A DNA stretch of 49,730 nucleotides from Taishania sp964580465. GTDB taxonomy: Bacteria > Bacteroidota > Bacteroidia > Flavobacteriales_D > Crocinitomicaceae. Of this stretch, positions 17,333-25,276 are shown piece by piece. The position numbers and the translations under genes are program-made. The stretch's first letter is position 1, and every line of letters begins with the position of its first letter. The notes beneath the pieces are model-generated. The model was not told the DNA's origin, ran no database searches, and saw only the letters and a list, made by a program, of their open reading frames with translations. Where the stretch lies: contig CAZOKJ010000016.1 of the NCBI GenBank assembly GCA_964580465.1, forward strand, positions 1 to 49,730, given 5' to 3'.

Positions 17333-18258
17333 TATATACGCTTCAATAATTCAGGCAATTGTTTAAGAGCTGCTACTTCTCTAAATTTAATTTTAGCATC
17401 TTCACAAGGGCTACCGAAGTAGGTTTTTCCAGCATCTAAATCTTTACCAATACCAGACTGAGCAAGCACAACAACCCCTTCATTAATAACAACATCAGAT
17501 GCACACCCAACTTGCCCCCACATCGTTACTCTATCTTTGATTGTTACGCAACCAGCAATTCCAACATTGGCAGCAAAGAGACAGTGTTTGCCAACAACAG
17601 TGTCATGACCAATATGAACCATGTTGTCTATTTTTGTTCCCTCTCCGATTTCAGTGTTTCCAGATACTCCGGCATCTATTGTACAATTTGCGCCAATTTC
17701 CACTTTGTCATGAATGTGCACCCAACCACACGTGTGCATGCGGTCGTAACCTTCTGGTTTGCGTTTGTAATAGAACGCATTATGTCCAATACTCGTATTG
17801 GGCCCAATGATAACATCATCTCCAATAATGGTTCTGTCCATGATTACAGCTCCAGGCAAAATACGCGTATTTTTACCAATTCTTACTTGGTGACCGATGT
17901 AAACATTCGGATAAATAACAGCAGACGGATCAATGAAAGTGTTATTTCCAATTGGTCCAACTGGATCTAACAAAGGCGTAAAGTGTCTTGTTAATTTATT
18001 AAAATCATCAAATGGAGCAGTAGAAACCAATAAGGCTTTTCCTTCAGGACACTCAACTTCTTTGTCGATTAGAATTGTTGTGGCAGCACTTTTAAGCGCT
18101 TTATCATAGTATTTTGGATGATCCACAAAGACAATGTCACCTGATTCCACTTTGTGAATCTCATTGATGCCTGTTACAACATGGTTTTCATCGCCAACAA
18201 ACGTACAGTTAATCAATGCGGCAATTTCTTTGACTGTGTAGGATCTATCCAATTTCAT
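17332..18258 (-). CDS. LpxD-like UDP-3-O-acylglucosamine N-acyltransferase paralogue
   Basis: The 308-residue protein has an N-terminal LpxD-type region (YTVKEIAALINCTF) followed from about residue 100 by left-handed beta-helix hexapeptide repeats. The DNMVHIGHD motif contains His218, matching the catalytic His of LpxD. LpxD transfers a hydroxyacyl chain to the 2-amino group in lipid A synthesis. Flavobacteria commonly have two LpxD-like genes: one in the lpxD-lpxC-lpxA cluster and a second one of about 310 residues elsewhere. This copy is outside that cluster, so it is probably the second, and its substrate is uncertain. A TACTTTTG box lies 20 bp upstream. Confidence 0.85.
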   Translation of the reverse strand: MKLDRSYTVKEIAALINCTFVGDENHVVTGINEIHKVESGDIVFVDHPKYYDKALKSAATTILIDKEVECPEGKALLVSTAPFDDFNKLTRHFTPLLDPVGPIGNNTFIDPSAVIYPNVYIGHQVRIGKNTRILPGAVIMDRTIIGDDVIIGPNTSIGHNAFYYKRKPEGYDRMHTCGWVHIHDKVEIGANCTIDAGVSGNTEIGEGTKIDNMVHIGHDTVVGKHCLFAANVGIAGCVTIKDRVTMWGQVGCASDVVINEGVVVLAQSGIGKDLDAGKTYFGSPCEDAKIKFREVAALKQLPELLKRI

Positions 18259-18278
18259 ATCATCTATTTAAGGTGATA

Positions 18279-18286
18279 CAAAAGTA
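18279..18286 (-). promoter_or_regulatory. -7 box for the lpxD-like gene and phosphatase
   Basis: On the minus strand this reads TACTTTTG, an exact TAnnTTTG match 20 bp before the start codon. No -33 TTG is seen at 19-21 bp. Confidence 0.4.
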
Positions 18287-18371
18287 GCATAAATTGAACG
18301 ATTAATTTTGCTTAAACAAGCAATGTTATCCTCCTTTCATTGTTGAAATCTATGCCAACAATAAGGATTGA

Positions 18372-18836
18372 TTAATAAGCTGTTTTTAGCATTTCAATGT
18401 GTTCGATTCCATCTTCATCATAAGGTGAACCAATGGTCTTAAATCCAAATTGTTGGTAGAAAGCAATTAAATATGTTTGTGCGCTAATTTTAATTGAATG
18501 TTGCGGATATTCTTGTTGCATTATGGAAAGACAAGTGGATAATAGTTCTTTTCCATAGCGTTTGTCTCTATGTTTTTTGGATGTAAGAACTCTTCCAATA
18601 GACGGCTCTTCGTATGAGATACCAGGCTGAACTAACCGTGCGTACGCAACAAGTTCATCGGAATTGGGTAAATATCCCATTACGTGTAAGGAGTGAAAAT
18701 CTTTCTGATCTAAATCTAGATAAATACAACTTTGTTCAATGATAAAAACTTCTTCTCTAAGCTGTAAAACTTGATATAGTTCTTTTGTGCTTAACTCATT
18801 AAACAATTTATTTACCCAATGTAATTGATTTTTCAT
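18372..18836 (-). CDS. ElaA-like GNAT family N-acetyltransferase
   Basis: The 154-residue protein closely follows E. coli ElaA in order and length: LYQVLQLREEVFIIEQ near the N-terminus, DELVAYARL, the acetyl-CoA loop region IGRVLTSKKHRDKRYGKEL, and FYQQFGF then EDGIEHIEM at the end. It should transfer an acetyl group from acetyl-CoA to an unknown amine. It is divergent from the SDR gene at 18895 across 58 bp that holds a -7 box for each direction. Confidence 0.87.
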   Translation of the reverse strand: MKNQLHWVNKLFNELSTKELYQVLQLREEVFIIEQSCIYLDLDQKDFHSLHVMGYLPNSDELVAYARLVQPGISYEEPSIGRVLTSKKHRDKRYGKELLSTCLSIMQQEYPQHSIKISAQTYLIAFYQQFGFKTIGSPYDEDGIEHIEMLKTAY

Positions 18837-18863
18837 TCTAACACAGCTTTATATTCAGTCCTA

Positions 18864-18887
18864 CAAAAGTAATATTTTATAACTTTG
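18864..18887. promoter_or_regulatory. Back-to-back -7 boxes of the elaA-like and SDR genes
   Basis: The minus strand reads TACTTTTG at 18871-18864, 27 bp before the acetyltransferase start. The plus strand reads TAACTTTG at 18880-18887, 7 bp before the SDR ATG at 18895. The boxes are only 8 bp apart, so the two promoters should compete for polymerase. Confidence 0.45.
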
Positions 18888-18894
18888 TAGAAAA

Positions 18895-19686
18895 ATGAAC
18901 AACATGACACTTGAGAATAAAACAGCAATCGTTTGTGGAAGCACACAAGGAATAGGGTGGGAAACAGCCAAATTATTAGCTTCAAAGGGTGCAACTGTGG
19001 TGTTAGTTGCGAGAAATCATGAGGCACTAACTCAACGAGTTAAAGAACTTCCCGTGGTAAACCAACAAACGCATCAATTTTTAGTAGCTGATTTTTCTCA
19101 GCCAGAGCAACTTAAAGAGGTGATTACATCTTGGACAAACAAAGGAAACAGAGCAAATATTTTAGTGAATAATACAGGAGGACCAAAAGGAGGACCAATA
19201 AAAGATGCTGAAATTGATGAGTTTTATAGTGCTTTTACACAGCATTTAGTATGTAATCATGTGTTAGTTCAAGCACTTTACCCAGGTATGATTGAGTCTG
19301 GTTATGGACGCATCATCAATGTCATTTCAACGAGTGTGAAACAACCTTTGCCTAATTTGGGTGTTTCAAACACAATACGTGGGGCAGTGGCTAATTGGAG
19401 CAAGACCTTAGCAAATGAATTGGGCCAATATGGCATTACCGTGAACAATGTGCTACCTGGAGCAACGAATACTGGTCGCTTACAAAGCATTGCGGCAACG
19501 AAATCAGAGAAAACAGGAGAATCAACAGCAACTATTTTTGATGAAATGGCAATGGAGTCACCAATGAAACGCATTGCTGAGCCTATAGAAGTTGCCAATG
19601 CAATTGTATTTTTAGCTTCTCCAGAAGCTTCTTATATTAATGGAATTAACATTCCTGTAGATGGTGGAAGAACAAAGTCATTGTAA
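18895..19686 (+). CDS. SDR family protein without the canonical YxxxK active site
   Basis: The 263-residue Rossmann protein has a cofactor motif GSTQGIG at about residues 15-21, NNTGG in place of NNAG, and a standard C-terminal block (VFLASPEASYINGINIPVDGG). Where the active site should read YxxxK it has Ser158-Asn-Thr-Ile-Arg162. This matches a known SDR subgroup annotated as 3-oxoacyl-ACP-reductase-like without a perfect catalytic tetrad, so it is probably a natural variant, not a sequencing error. Function is unknown. The stop codon lies inside the terminator hairpin. An alternative start is the ATG at 18904. Confidence 0.85.
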   Translation: MNNMTLENKTAIVCGSTQGIGWETAKLLASKGATVVLVARNHEALTQRVKELPVVNQQTHQFLVADFSQPEQLKEVITSWTNKGNRANILVNNTGGPKGGPIKDAEIDEFYSAFTQHLVCNHVLVQALYPGMIESGYGRIINVISTSVKQPLPNLGVSNTIRGAVANWSKTLANELGQYGITVNNVLPGATNTGRLQSIAATKSEKTGESTATIFDEMAMESPMKRIAEPIEVANAIVFLASPEASYINGINIPVDGGRTKSL

Positions 19687-19711
19687 CTAGTAAGTTACAA
19701 TGACTTGTTTT
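19675..19711. terminator. Terminator overlapping the end of the SDR gene
   Basis: A perfect 14-bp stem (AAGTCATTGTAACT with AGTTACAATGACTT) has a 4-nt AGTA loop and is followed by a short T-run. The TAA stop of the SDR gene is within the left arm. It lies between convergent genes. Confidence 0.8.
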
Positions 19712-19727
19712 ACCTAAAACACTATTA

Positions 19728-21788
19728 CTACTTTACTACAAGCTGTTTATAAGAGGTGTTGTTTGCATCTGTATATTTGATGGTGTAAACACCTGAATGA
19801 ATAGCATTTAAATCGTAATTTAACGAATAATTTCCTTTTTGATCGATGACTGTTGAACGAACTACTTGTCCTGTTGATGCGATTAATTGCACAAGAGCCG
19901 ATTCATTTTGTTTGTTTACTACCCAAACAGTTACTTCATTGGTTGCAGGGTTAGGATAAACCCTAGTAATACCTTCATCCTTTGATTTTCTGTCAACTGC
20001 AATTGTTCCTGCACTAGTTGATTTCCCATCATAATCCGTTTGTTGTAAGCGATAGTAGGTGTTGCCACTTCTTACCTCTTTGTCTTCCCACTCATATTGA
20101 TGTTTTTGTTGGCTTGTGCCAGCACCTTCTATGGTTGCTATTTTTTCAAAAGTAAGGCCATCATAAGAGCGAAGCAATTCAAAATAGCTGTTATTAGTTT
20201 CTGTTTCAGTCGACCAGTGAATGGTATTAGACCAGTCATTTTCAACAGCGTAAAAGCGATCTAACTCTATAGATAATAGTACGTTAACAGCATTCCAACC
20301 ATGAACAACGAAATCACATTGAGCGCCGGCAAATCCATCAACCATTAAAACATAGGTATTGCCTATCGTTAAATCTGTGGCAGTTAATGTATAAACATTG
20401 CTTCCTTGAGGCATACGCCCATGGCAATTAGATACACGCTTGAATCCAGTACAGCATCCTTTTGCATTGTGTGTTACTTCAAAAATCAAAGCTTGAATAC
20501 CATTGCATGAGGTTGAAAATGGAAAAGTTTCAGTGGTAGCTGTTGCTGTGAATTGATACCAAGAATTATTGTGTATGTAAATTGGATTTTGAGACAAGCA
20601 AACACCCTTACCGTTTTGATTAATGATAGATTCATTCGTTGTTAGAAACTGATCTCCAGTAAAGACTCCAGCTGTAGAAGCTGAAAAATTAGAAATAGGA
20701 TCTTTGTACATCGTTGCTGGATTTTCACAAAAATCGTTCAATAGTCCAATTGGATTGCCACATTTTGTTGCTTCATAAGCACAGATACCGAAAATACCAT
20801 TCTTAGTTGGTGAGTTGTCACTAGAACCGCTAACCGTTGCCCAAACTCGGACATACAAAACGGTTCCGGTTGCTACCTCTGAACTAGCAAAACCATTTAC
20901 AAGATGAACTTTTGCCATGCTTCCTAGTCCTCCACTTGAACTACAAGTTAAATAGGTTAAATCATTACTTGTACAACCTCCACTAGTAGATTTATAAATA
21001 GCAATAGAAGAACTAGTCATTGAGGTACTTCCATTTCGTTCTGTACTAATAATTAAATCGTTACTAGGCATGACAATTTTGAACCAAACGTCGCGTGTTT
21101 CAGTTTGAGTGTTCCAACCACAAGGAGGTGCAGCAATCGATGTAGTACGAGTTGCAACACTATTGGAAAACCAATTTGATTTGCACACCCCATTAACATT
21201 CAAATCAACCGCTGTGCAGGGTTCATCTCCAGCAACACTTTTATTAGCCACACATATTTGCCCATACATTGCTGCTGTACCAGCAGAACTATTGTTTTGT
21301 CTATTTTGAATACGAATTAGGTATTTACTTCCAATAACAGTGTTTAAAGTGATGGTTTCGGGCATGCCATTTCCATAGTTGTTAACACAATTCCATCTTG
21401 ACATGTTTGTTGCGCACGTTTGATTTGCTGAAAAAATTGTTAAAATTGGGTCGTAATATCCTGCATTATTAACGCCTCCTGTTGGATAATACGTTACGAC
21501 TGTTTCTGTACTCGTTGCTTCAAACCACCAATAAGCATCTTTATAACTAGAGCTACTTGAAGCATTGCAACCAGCTGCGGAAGTCCAATAATTATTGTTT
21601 GTTGGTTCAATATTAAACCCCCTTAAAATACATTCTTCTGAAACGGGGATTCCTGTTCCTGTATAACCATTACATGTATTACTCGGTTGAGCAAACAAAA
21701 GGAAGTTTGCAAATGTATAAAGCCCCAAAGTTAATGCCCATTGAAAAATACTTTTCTTCAGTGAGACGCGTGATAATTGTGATCTCAT
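19728..21788 (-). CDS. T9SS type A sorting-domain secreted protein
   Basis: The 686-residue protein has a signal peptide ending near LLFAQ. It has repeated Cys-containing beta-rich modules (for example EPCTAVDLNVNGVCKSNWF and DVWFKIVMP), like the surface proteins of Bacteroidota that bind polysaccharide or carry PPC-like domains. It then has a fibronectin-like stretch (HWSTETETNNSYFELLRS and YYRLQQTDYDG) and a type A sorting domain (RVYPNPATNEVTVWV to the terminal YKQLVVK). It should cross the outer membrane through SprA and be processed by a PorU-type enzyme. No enzymatic domain is recognised. It has a good promoter just upstream. Confidence 0.88.
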   Translation of the reverse strand: MRSQLSRVSLKKSIFQWALTLGLYTFANFLLFAQPSNTCNGYTGTGIPVSEECILRGFNIEPTNNNYWTSAAGCNASSSSSYKDAYWWFEATSTETVVTYYPTGGVNNAGYYDPILTIFSANQTCATNMSRWNCVNNYGNGMPETITLNTVIGSKYLIRIQNRQNNSSAGTAAMYGQICVANKSVAGDEPCTAVDLNVNGVCKSNWFSNSVATRTTSIAAPPCGWNTQTETRDVWFKIVMPSNDLIISTERNGSTSMTSSSIAIYKSTSGGCTSNDLTYLTCSSSGGLGSMAKVHLVNGFASSEVATGTVLYVRVWATVSGSSDNSPTKNGIFGICAYEATKCGNPIGLLNDFCENPATMYKDPISNFSASTAGVFTGDQFLTTNESIINQNGKGVCLSQNPIYIHNNSWYQFTATATTETFPFSTSCNGIQALIFEVTHNAKGCCTGFKRVSNCHGRMPQGSNVYTLTATDLTIGNTYVLMVDGFAGAQCDFVVHGWNAVNVLLSIELDRFYAVENDWSNTIHWSTETETNNSYFELLRSYDGLTFEKIATIEGAGTSQQKHQYEWEDKEVRSGNTYYRLQQTDYDGKSTSAGTIAVDRKSKDEGITRVYPNPATNEVTVWVVNKQNESALVQLIASTGQVVRSTVIDQKGNYSLNYDLNAIHSGVYTIKYTDANNTSYKQLVVK

Positions 21789-21816
21789 AATTAGTGGTTT
21801 TGAATAAGTGGTTTAG

Positions 21817-21848
21817 CAAACTTATGACAAAAAAAATAAACTACCAAA
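21817..21848 (-). promoter_or_regulatory. Promoter of the T9SS cargo gene
   Basis: On the minus strand TTTG at 21848-21845 is followed after exactly 20 bp by TAAGTTTG at 21824-21817. This fits the Bacteroidota pattern, and the start codon is 28 bp further on. Confidence 0.65.
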
Positions 21849-22177
21849 AAAAATGGCAAAAACATCTGAAATTTAAACTGTTGATTTTCAATAGGGCTAG
21901 CGTTTTCAGTAAGTTTGATGTGAAAAAAAATTAACTTTAAATTTTGAATTCAGCAAAAAAATAACATTAATCACCTGTTTTGGAGTGAGCTATTTATCCA
22001 TATTAAAAGATTTAAAACCCCCGTTCTTCTATGTTATTTCTTTTCAATTTAGCCCGCTAAATTTTCAAATAAATTCCTTGAATAACAAATTTTTAGCGCA
22101 CTACGAAGTAGCACCAAAGGTAATCTGAATATCAATTTATAAATCGAACTGAGGTTTATAGATAGATTTTTTAATTC

Positions 22178-22208
22178 TTGTCTTTTTGAGAAAAACTAAC
22201 TATATTTG
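22178..22208 (+). promoter_or_regulatory. Promoter of the TonB-dependent receptor gene
   Basis: TTG at 22178-22180 is followed after exactly 20 bp by TATATTTG (then C) at 22201-22208. The receptor ATG is 18 bp downstream. Confidence 0.65.
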
Positions 22209-22226
22209 CATAAATAGCAATCAACA

Positions 22227-24458
22227 ATGATCAGAACAACTACCTTTTTTATTGCTCTGTTGACTTTCTTTCAACTATCAGCCCAAGTAATTAAAGGAAA
22301 GATTATTGATGAAAGCTCAAAGGATGGGGTGGGGTTTGCCCGTGTGACATTAATTGATTTTCAGAGTGCAACTCTTACAGATGATAAGGGGTGTTTTGAG
22401 TTAGAAGGACGGTTTCCTCTAGTTTGTAGAATTCGTGTTACGGCTTCTGGTTATGAGGCTTTAACAACGGAAATAAATAGTGCAGAAAAAATAGAATTGT
22501 ACCTTGTGCCTATTCACCTTGAAATAGATGAGGTTTCCGTTACAGCATCTGGTAATGAGTTAAAACGAAACAGTGTTTCTTATGTTGAACTAAAGTCTGT
22601 TAAAGAGCTGAATGATATCCCCAAAAATTCACTAGGACAACTTATTGAAACAATACCAGGAGTGTATAATTCATCAACTGGAATAGGAATAGCTAAACCT
22701 GTGATAAGAGGCTTGCAAGGAACGCGGGTTTTAACTTTGTTGAATGGTGTCAGATTAGAAGGACAACAATGGGGGGGGGATCATGGAATGGGTGTGAGTG
22801 AACTGGGTATTGAAACAATTGAAGTGCTAAAAGGCCCTGCTTCTTTGCAATATGGTGCCGATGCACTGGGTGGTGTTTTGTATCTTTCTAATGAACATTA
22901 TGCCAATCAAAATACACATGAAATTACACTTAGCTCGCAATTTGAAAGCGTTTCAATGGGGACAACTAATGCCTTATTGTATAATGGTACTGTTAAAAAT
23001 AGGAAGATATTGGCAGGTGGACGATTTGCTTCACATGCGGATTATCAAATTCCAGGGAAGCAATATGTTAGAAACGCTCGCTTTCAAGATGAGAATGCTA
23101 AGTTGGCATTGGGGTGGTTTAAAGGTCGATGGGTAGGAAACGTTCGATATGACTGGTCGAACTCTACCATCGGTATTCCTGGACATTCACATGACTCATT
23201 GCCAGAAGTTGCTGATTTTTTAGGTGCTAAACAATTACGTAAGAAAACCTTACCTGTACAGTATTTAGAAAATCACATTGCAGCATGGGAAAATAAATTT
23301 GTGCTGGACAAACATATTGTGCAATTACTAACTTCTTTTACATGGAATCGTTTAACAGAGCACGAAGAAAAACATACCATTCCTGAGTTAAAAATGAATA
23401 CTTTGGTTACACCGTTTAAGTTAAATGTTACTTCTTTTTTAGCGCATAATTGGCAGTTGAATTACGGTTGGCAGGGAATGTACGTATATCAAAAAAATGC
23501 GGCTATAGCAATGGATCGATTGATTCCAGATGCTCAACAATTGGATAATGGTCTATATACCATTGCGACTTGGAATAAAAATCAATTAAAATTTCAAATT
23601 GGTGGACGTGCCGATATGCGTTGGTTGAGTGCCAAAGCAGATGAAAAGTTCACTTCGTCTTTTGAGAAAAATTACGTTGGTTTTAACTTTTCTTCTGGTA
23701 TTAATTACGCATTTACGAAACAACATTTGCTGCGTTTAAATGTGAGTTCTGGTTTTCGTATTCCTCACTTGTCAGAATTGTTATCTAATGGCGTGCATCA
23801 TGGTAGTTTTAGGTATGAAATTGGTGAGCGAAATTTAAAAACTGAAAAAGCATTGCAAGTAGATGCTTCTTATGAGTTTTCGGGTGAACACTTGTCTGTG
23901 ATTGTCAATCCTTTTATCAATGGCATTGGTGATTTTATTTTTATTCAACCAACAAATACAAAAGTAGAGAATGTGCCTGTTTATGAGTATCGACAAGCTT
24001 CACGTCCAGTTGTTCAAGTTGGTTCCGACTTAGGCGTTCACTGGCATCCACACTTTGCCCACATTTTGCACCTTGAAAGCACGTTTTCATACCTCAATCT
24101 TTTTGCTAAAACTTCCGATGCTTATTCGTTAATTCCACAACCTCGTTGGACAAACACGATTATTGCGCGATTTGAAATGAAAAGCAAGTTCAAATTAGAT
24201 AATGCCGTAATTAATTATACTTATTTTCTGCCACAACATAAAGTTTCTAATTTTGAATCTACTTCTGTAGATTATGGGGTGTTAGATCTTGGACTTCAAG
24301 CGTCTTTGTCTGGAAAGTTTCCTTTTCAACTTCAAGTAGGAGTGAAGAATTTGACAAACACGCGTTACATAGATCATTTATCACGTTTGAAAAATATTGG
24401 AATATCCAATCCTGCGAGGTCGTTTTATGTAAAGTTAATTATTAATTTAAAATACTAA
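22227..24458 (+). CDS. TonB-dependent receptor with N-terminal carboxypeptidase-regulatory-like domain
   Basis: The 743-residue protein has a signal peptide ending near LSAQ. A CarboxypepD_reg-like domain follows at about residues 20-100 (VIKGKIIDESSKDGVGFARV), then the TonB plug (LGQLIETIPGVYN, PVIRGLQGTRVLTLLNGVR) and a barrel ending LTNTRYIDHLSRLKNIG. The plug's QQWGGDHG, the HSHD loop near residue 320, and HLSELLSNGVHHG with FRYEIG after it recall the ZnuD-like metal-uptake subfamily, so zinc or another metal is my best guess for the substrate. It is probably co-transcribed with the Cys/His-rich lipoprotein 4 bp downstream. Codons for W182-G183-G184-D185 form a run of nine G at 22771-22779, a possible slippage site. 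Confidence 0.85.
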   Translation: MIRTTTFFIALLTFFQLSAQVIKGKIIDESSKDGVGFARVTLIDFQSATLTDDKGCFELEGRFPLVCRIRVTASGYEALTTEINSAEKIELYLVPIHLEIDEVSVTASGNELKRNSVSYVELKSVKELNDIPKNSLGQLIETIPGVYNSSTGIGIAKPVIRGLQGTRVLTLLNGVRLEGQQWGGDHGMGVSELGIETIEVLKGPASLQYGADALGGVLYLSNEHYANQNTHEITLSSQFESVSMGTTNALLYNGTVKNRKILAGGRFASHADYQIPGKQYVRNARFQDENAKLALGWFKGRWVGNVRYDWSNSTIGIPGHSHDSLPEVADFLGAKQLRKKTLPVQYLENHIAAWENKFVLDKHIVQLLTSFTWNRLTEHEEKHTIPELKMNTLVTPFKLNVTSFLAHNWQLNYGWQGMYVYQKNAAIAMDRLIPDAQQLDNGLYTIATWNKNQLKFQIGGRADMRWLSAKADEKFTSSFEKNYVGFNFSSGINYAFTKQHLLRLNVSSGFRIPHLSELLSNGVHHGSFRYEIGERNLKTEKALQVDASYEFSGEHLSVIVNPFINGIGDFIFIQPTNTKVENVPVYEYRQASRPVVQVGSDLGVHWHPHFAHILHLESTFSYLNLFAKTSDAYSLIPQPRWTNTIIARFEMKSKFKLDNAVINYTYFLPQHKVSNFESTSVDYGVLDLGLQASLSGKFPFQLQVGVKNLTNTRYIDHLSRLKNIGISNPARSFYVKLIINLKY

Positions 24459-24462
24459 TACC

Positions 24463-24666
24463 ATGAAAGTTATTGCATTTGTTGTTGTTGCATTATCAGT
24501 TACACTAGTTGCGTGTAAAAAAGAAGAATGCCACGAGTGTCATTATGACAAGGACGGTCAGATGATTGAAATTGGAGAATTGTGTGGAGAAGATTTAAAA
24601 AATCACGAGAAAAATGGCATAGAAGTTGGTGGTGTCATTTACGAAGTTCATTGCCACGAGCATTAA
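24463..24666 (+). CDS. Small Cys/His-rich lipoprotein paired with the TonB receptor
   Basis: The 67-residue protein has a lipoprotein signal peptide (SVTLVAC, lipidated Cys18). The 49 mature residues after it hold four further Cys (23, 26, 41, 64) and six His, in a CHECH motif (23-27) and a C-terminal HCHEH (63-67). The sequence just after the lipid Cys is KKEE, close to the lysine/acidic export signals that place Bacteroidota lipoproteins on the cell surface. I infer a metal-binding surface or periplasmic partner of the receptor. No biochemical family is recognised. Its stop interleaves with the stop of the convergent membrane-protein gene in the TTAA at 24663-24666. Confidence 0.75.
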   Translation: MKVIAFVVVALSVTLVACKKEECHECHYDKDGQMIEIGELCGEDLKNHEKNGIEVGGVIYEVHCHEH

Positions 24667-25238
24667 TGATCTGTTTCAACAAATGGTTGAGTGATTGACT
24701 TTCTCTTTTTTAGTTGAAAATATAAGATGAGCAAAAGAACAGTAAGTGTGAGTAAACTGTATTTATCAAAATTGGTGGTGTCCTCTAAGAAATAGGAGCT
24801 ACCGAGAAGTACAAACATTGTTACCACGTAAGTAACGAGTAAGAAGCCTCTAACATAAACAGCAATTAATTGTTGACGCCATATAAATGGTAGGGCTATC
24901 AATGCAAGCAACCAACTACCACTGGCAATGCTAAAAAATAGTAGTAAATTGTGATGGAATACATCTTCTTGAAAACCAAGAGTTCTTCCTCTTAATTCGA
25001 TGATTGCTTGTACGTCCACTCCTTTGTGAATTCGAAGGTAATCAGGAAAGAGTAGGATAAACAATGAAATAGCATTCCAAAGTAGAAAAATGGTAGATAA
25101 TAGAAAGGCAAAATAGAAAGTAAGTTGAACAAACCAGTGAGGTCTTGTTTCTCCCAATAGGATGTTTTTCGCACGTTTTAAATGCGGTCGAAATAAATCA
25201 GAATTGTTTACTACTTTTGGTGATTCTTTATCGTGCAT
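24663..25238 (-). CDS. Hypothetical four-helix membrane protein
   Basis: The 191-residue protein starts with a soluble segment of about 35 residues, followed by four predicted hydrophobic segments at roughly residues 38-67, 96-123, 128-148 and 161-176. A basic C-terminal tail (QLKKRKS) suggests that end is cytoplasmic. I do not recognise the family. It is transcribed away from the transglutaminase-like gene, with only 24 bp between the two start codons, and converges on the Cys/His lipoprotein with a 4-bp overlap. Confidence 0.75.
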   Translation of the reverse strand: MHDKESPKVVNNSDLFRPHLKRAKNILLGETRPHWFVQLTFYFAFLLSTIFLLWNAISLFILLFPDYLRIHKGVDVQAIIELRGRTLGFQEDVFHHNLLLFFSIASGSWLLALIALPFIWRQQLIAVYVRGFLLVTYVVTMFVLLGSSYFLEDTTNFDKYSLLTLTVLLLILYFQLKKRKSITQPFVETDH

Positions 25239-25245
25239 AATACTA

Positions 25246-25276
25246 CAAAAATAATGAAGTAGATGAACATGAGCAA
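25246..25276 (-). promoter_or_regulatory. Promoter of the membrane-protein gene
   Basis: On the minus strand TTG at 25276-25274 is followed after exactly 20 bp by TATTTTTG at 25253-25246. The box ends 7 bp before the start codon, so the transcript may be leaderless. The -33 element lies inside the first codons of the divergent gene. Confidence 0.5.

Larger units (their letters stand above)
21789..22226. other. 438-bp divergent intergenic region with two promoters
   Basis: It separates the T9SS cargo gene (-) and the TonB-dependent receptor gene (+). Promoter-like pairs sit at both ends. In the middle, the palindrome AATTTAGC-CC-GCTAAATT lies at 22046-22063, and an unpaired TAAGTTTG box lies at 21910-21917. 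No open frame of note is seen. The length leaves room for a small RNA or a regulator site, but I have no positive evidence for either. Confidence 0.5.

Noticed and set aside
17512..17970. 152-codon plus-strand frame opposite the lpxD-like gene
   Set aside because: It lies wholly antisense to clear LpxD hexapeptide-repeat coding sequence and has no promoter or recognisable domain.
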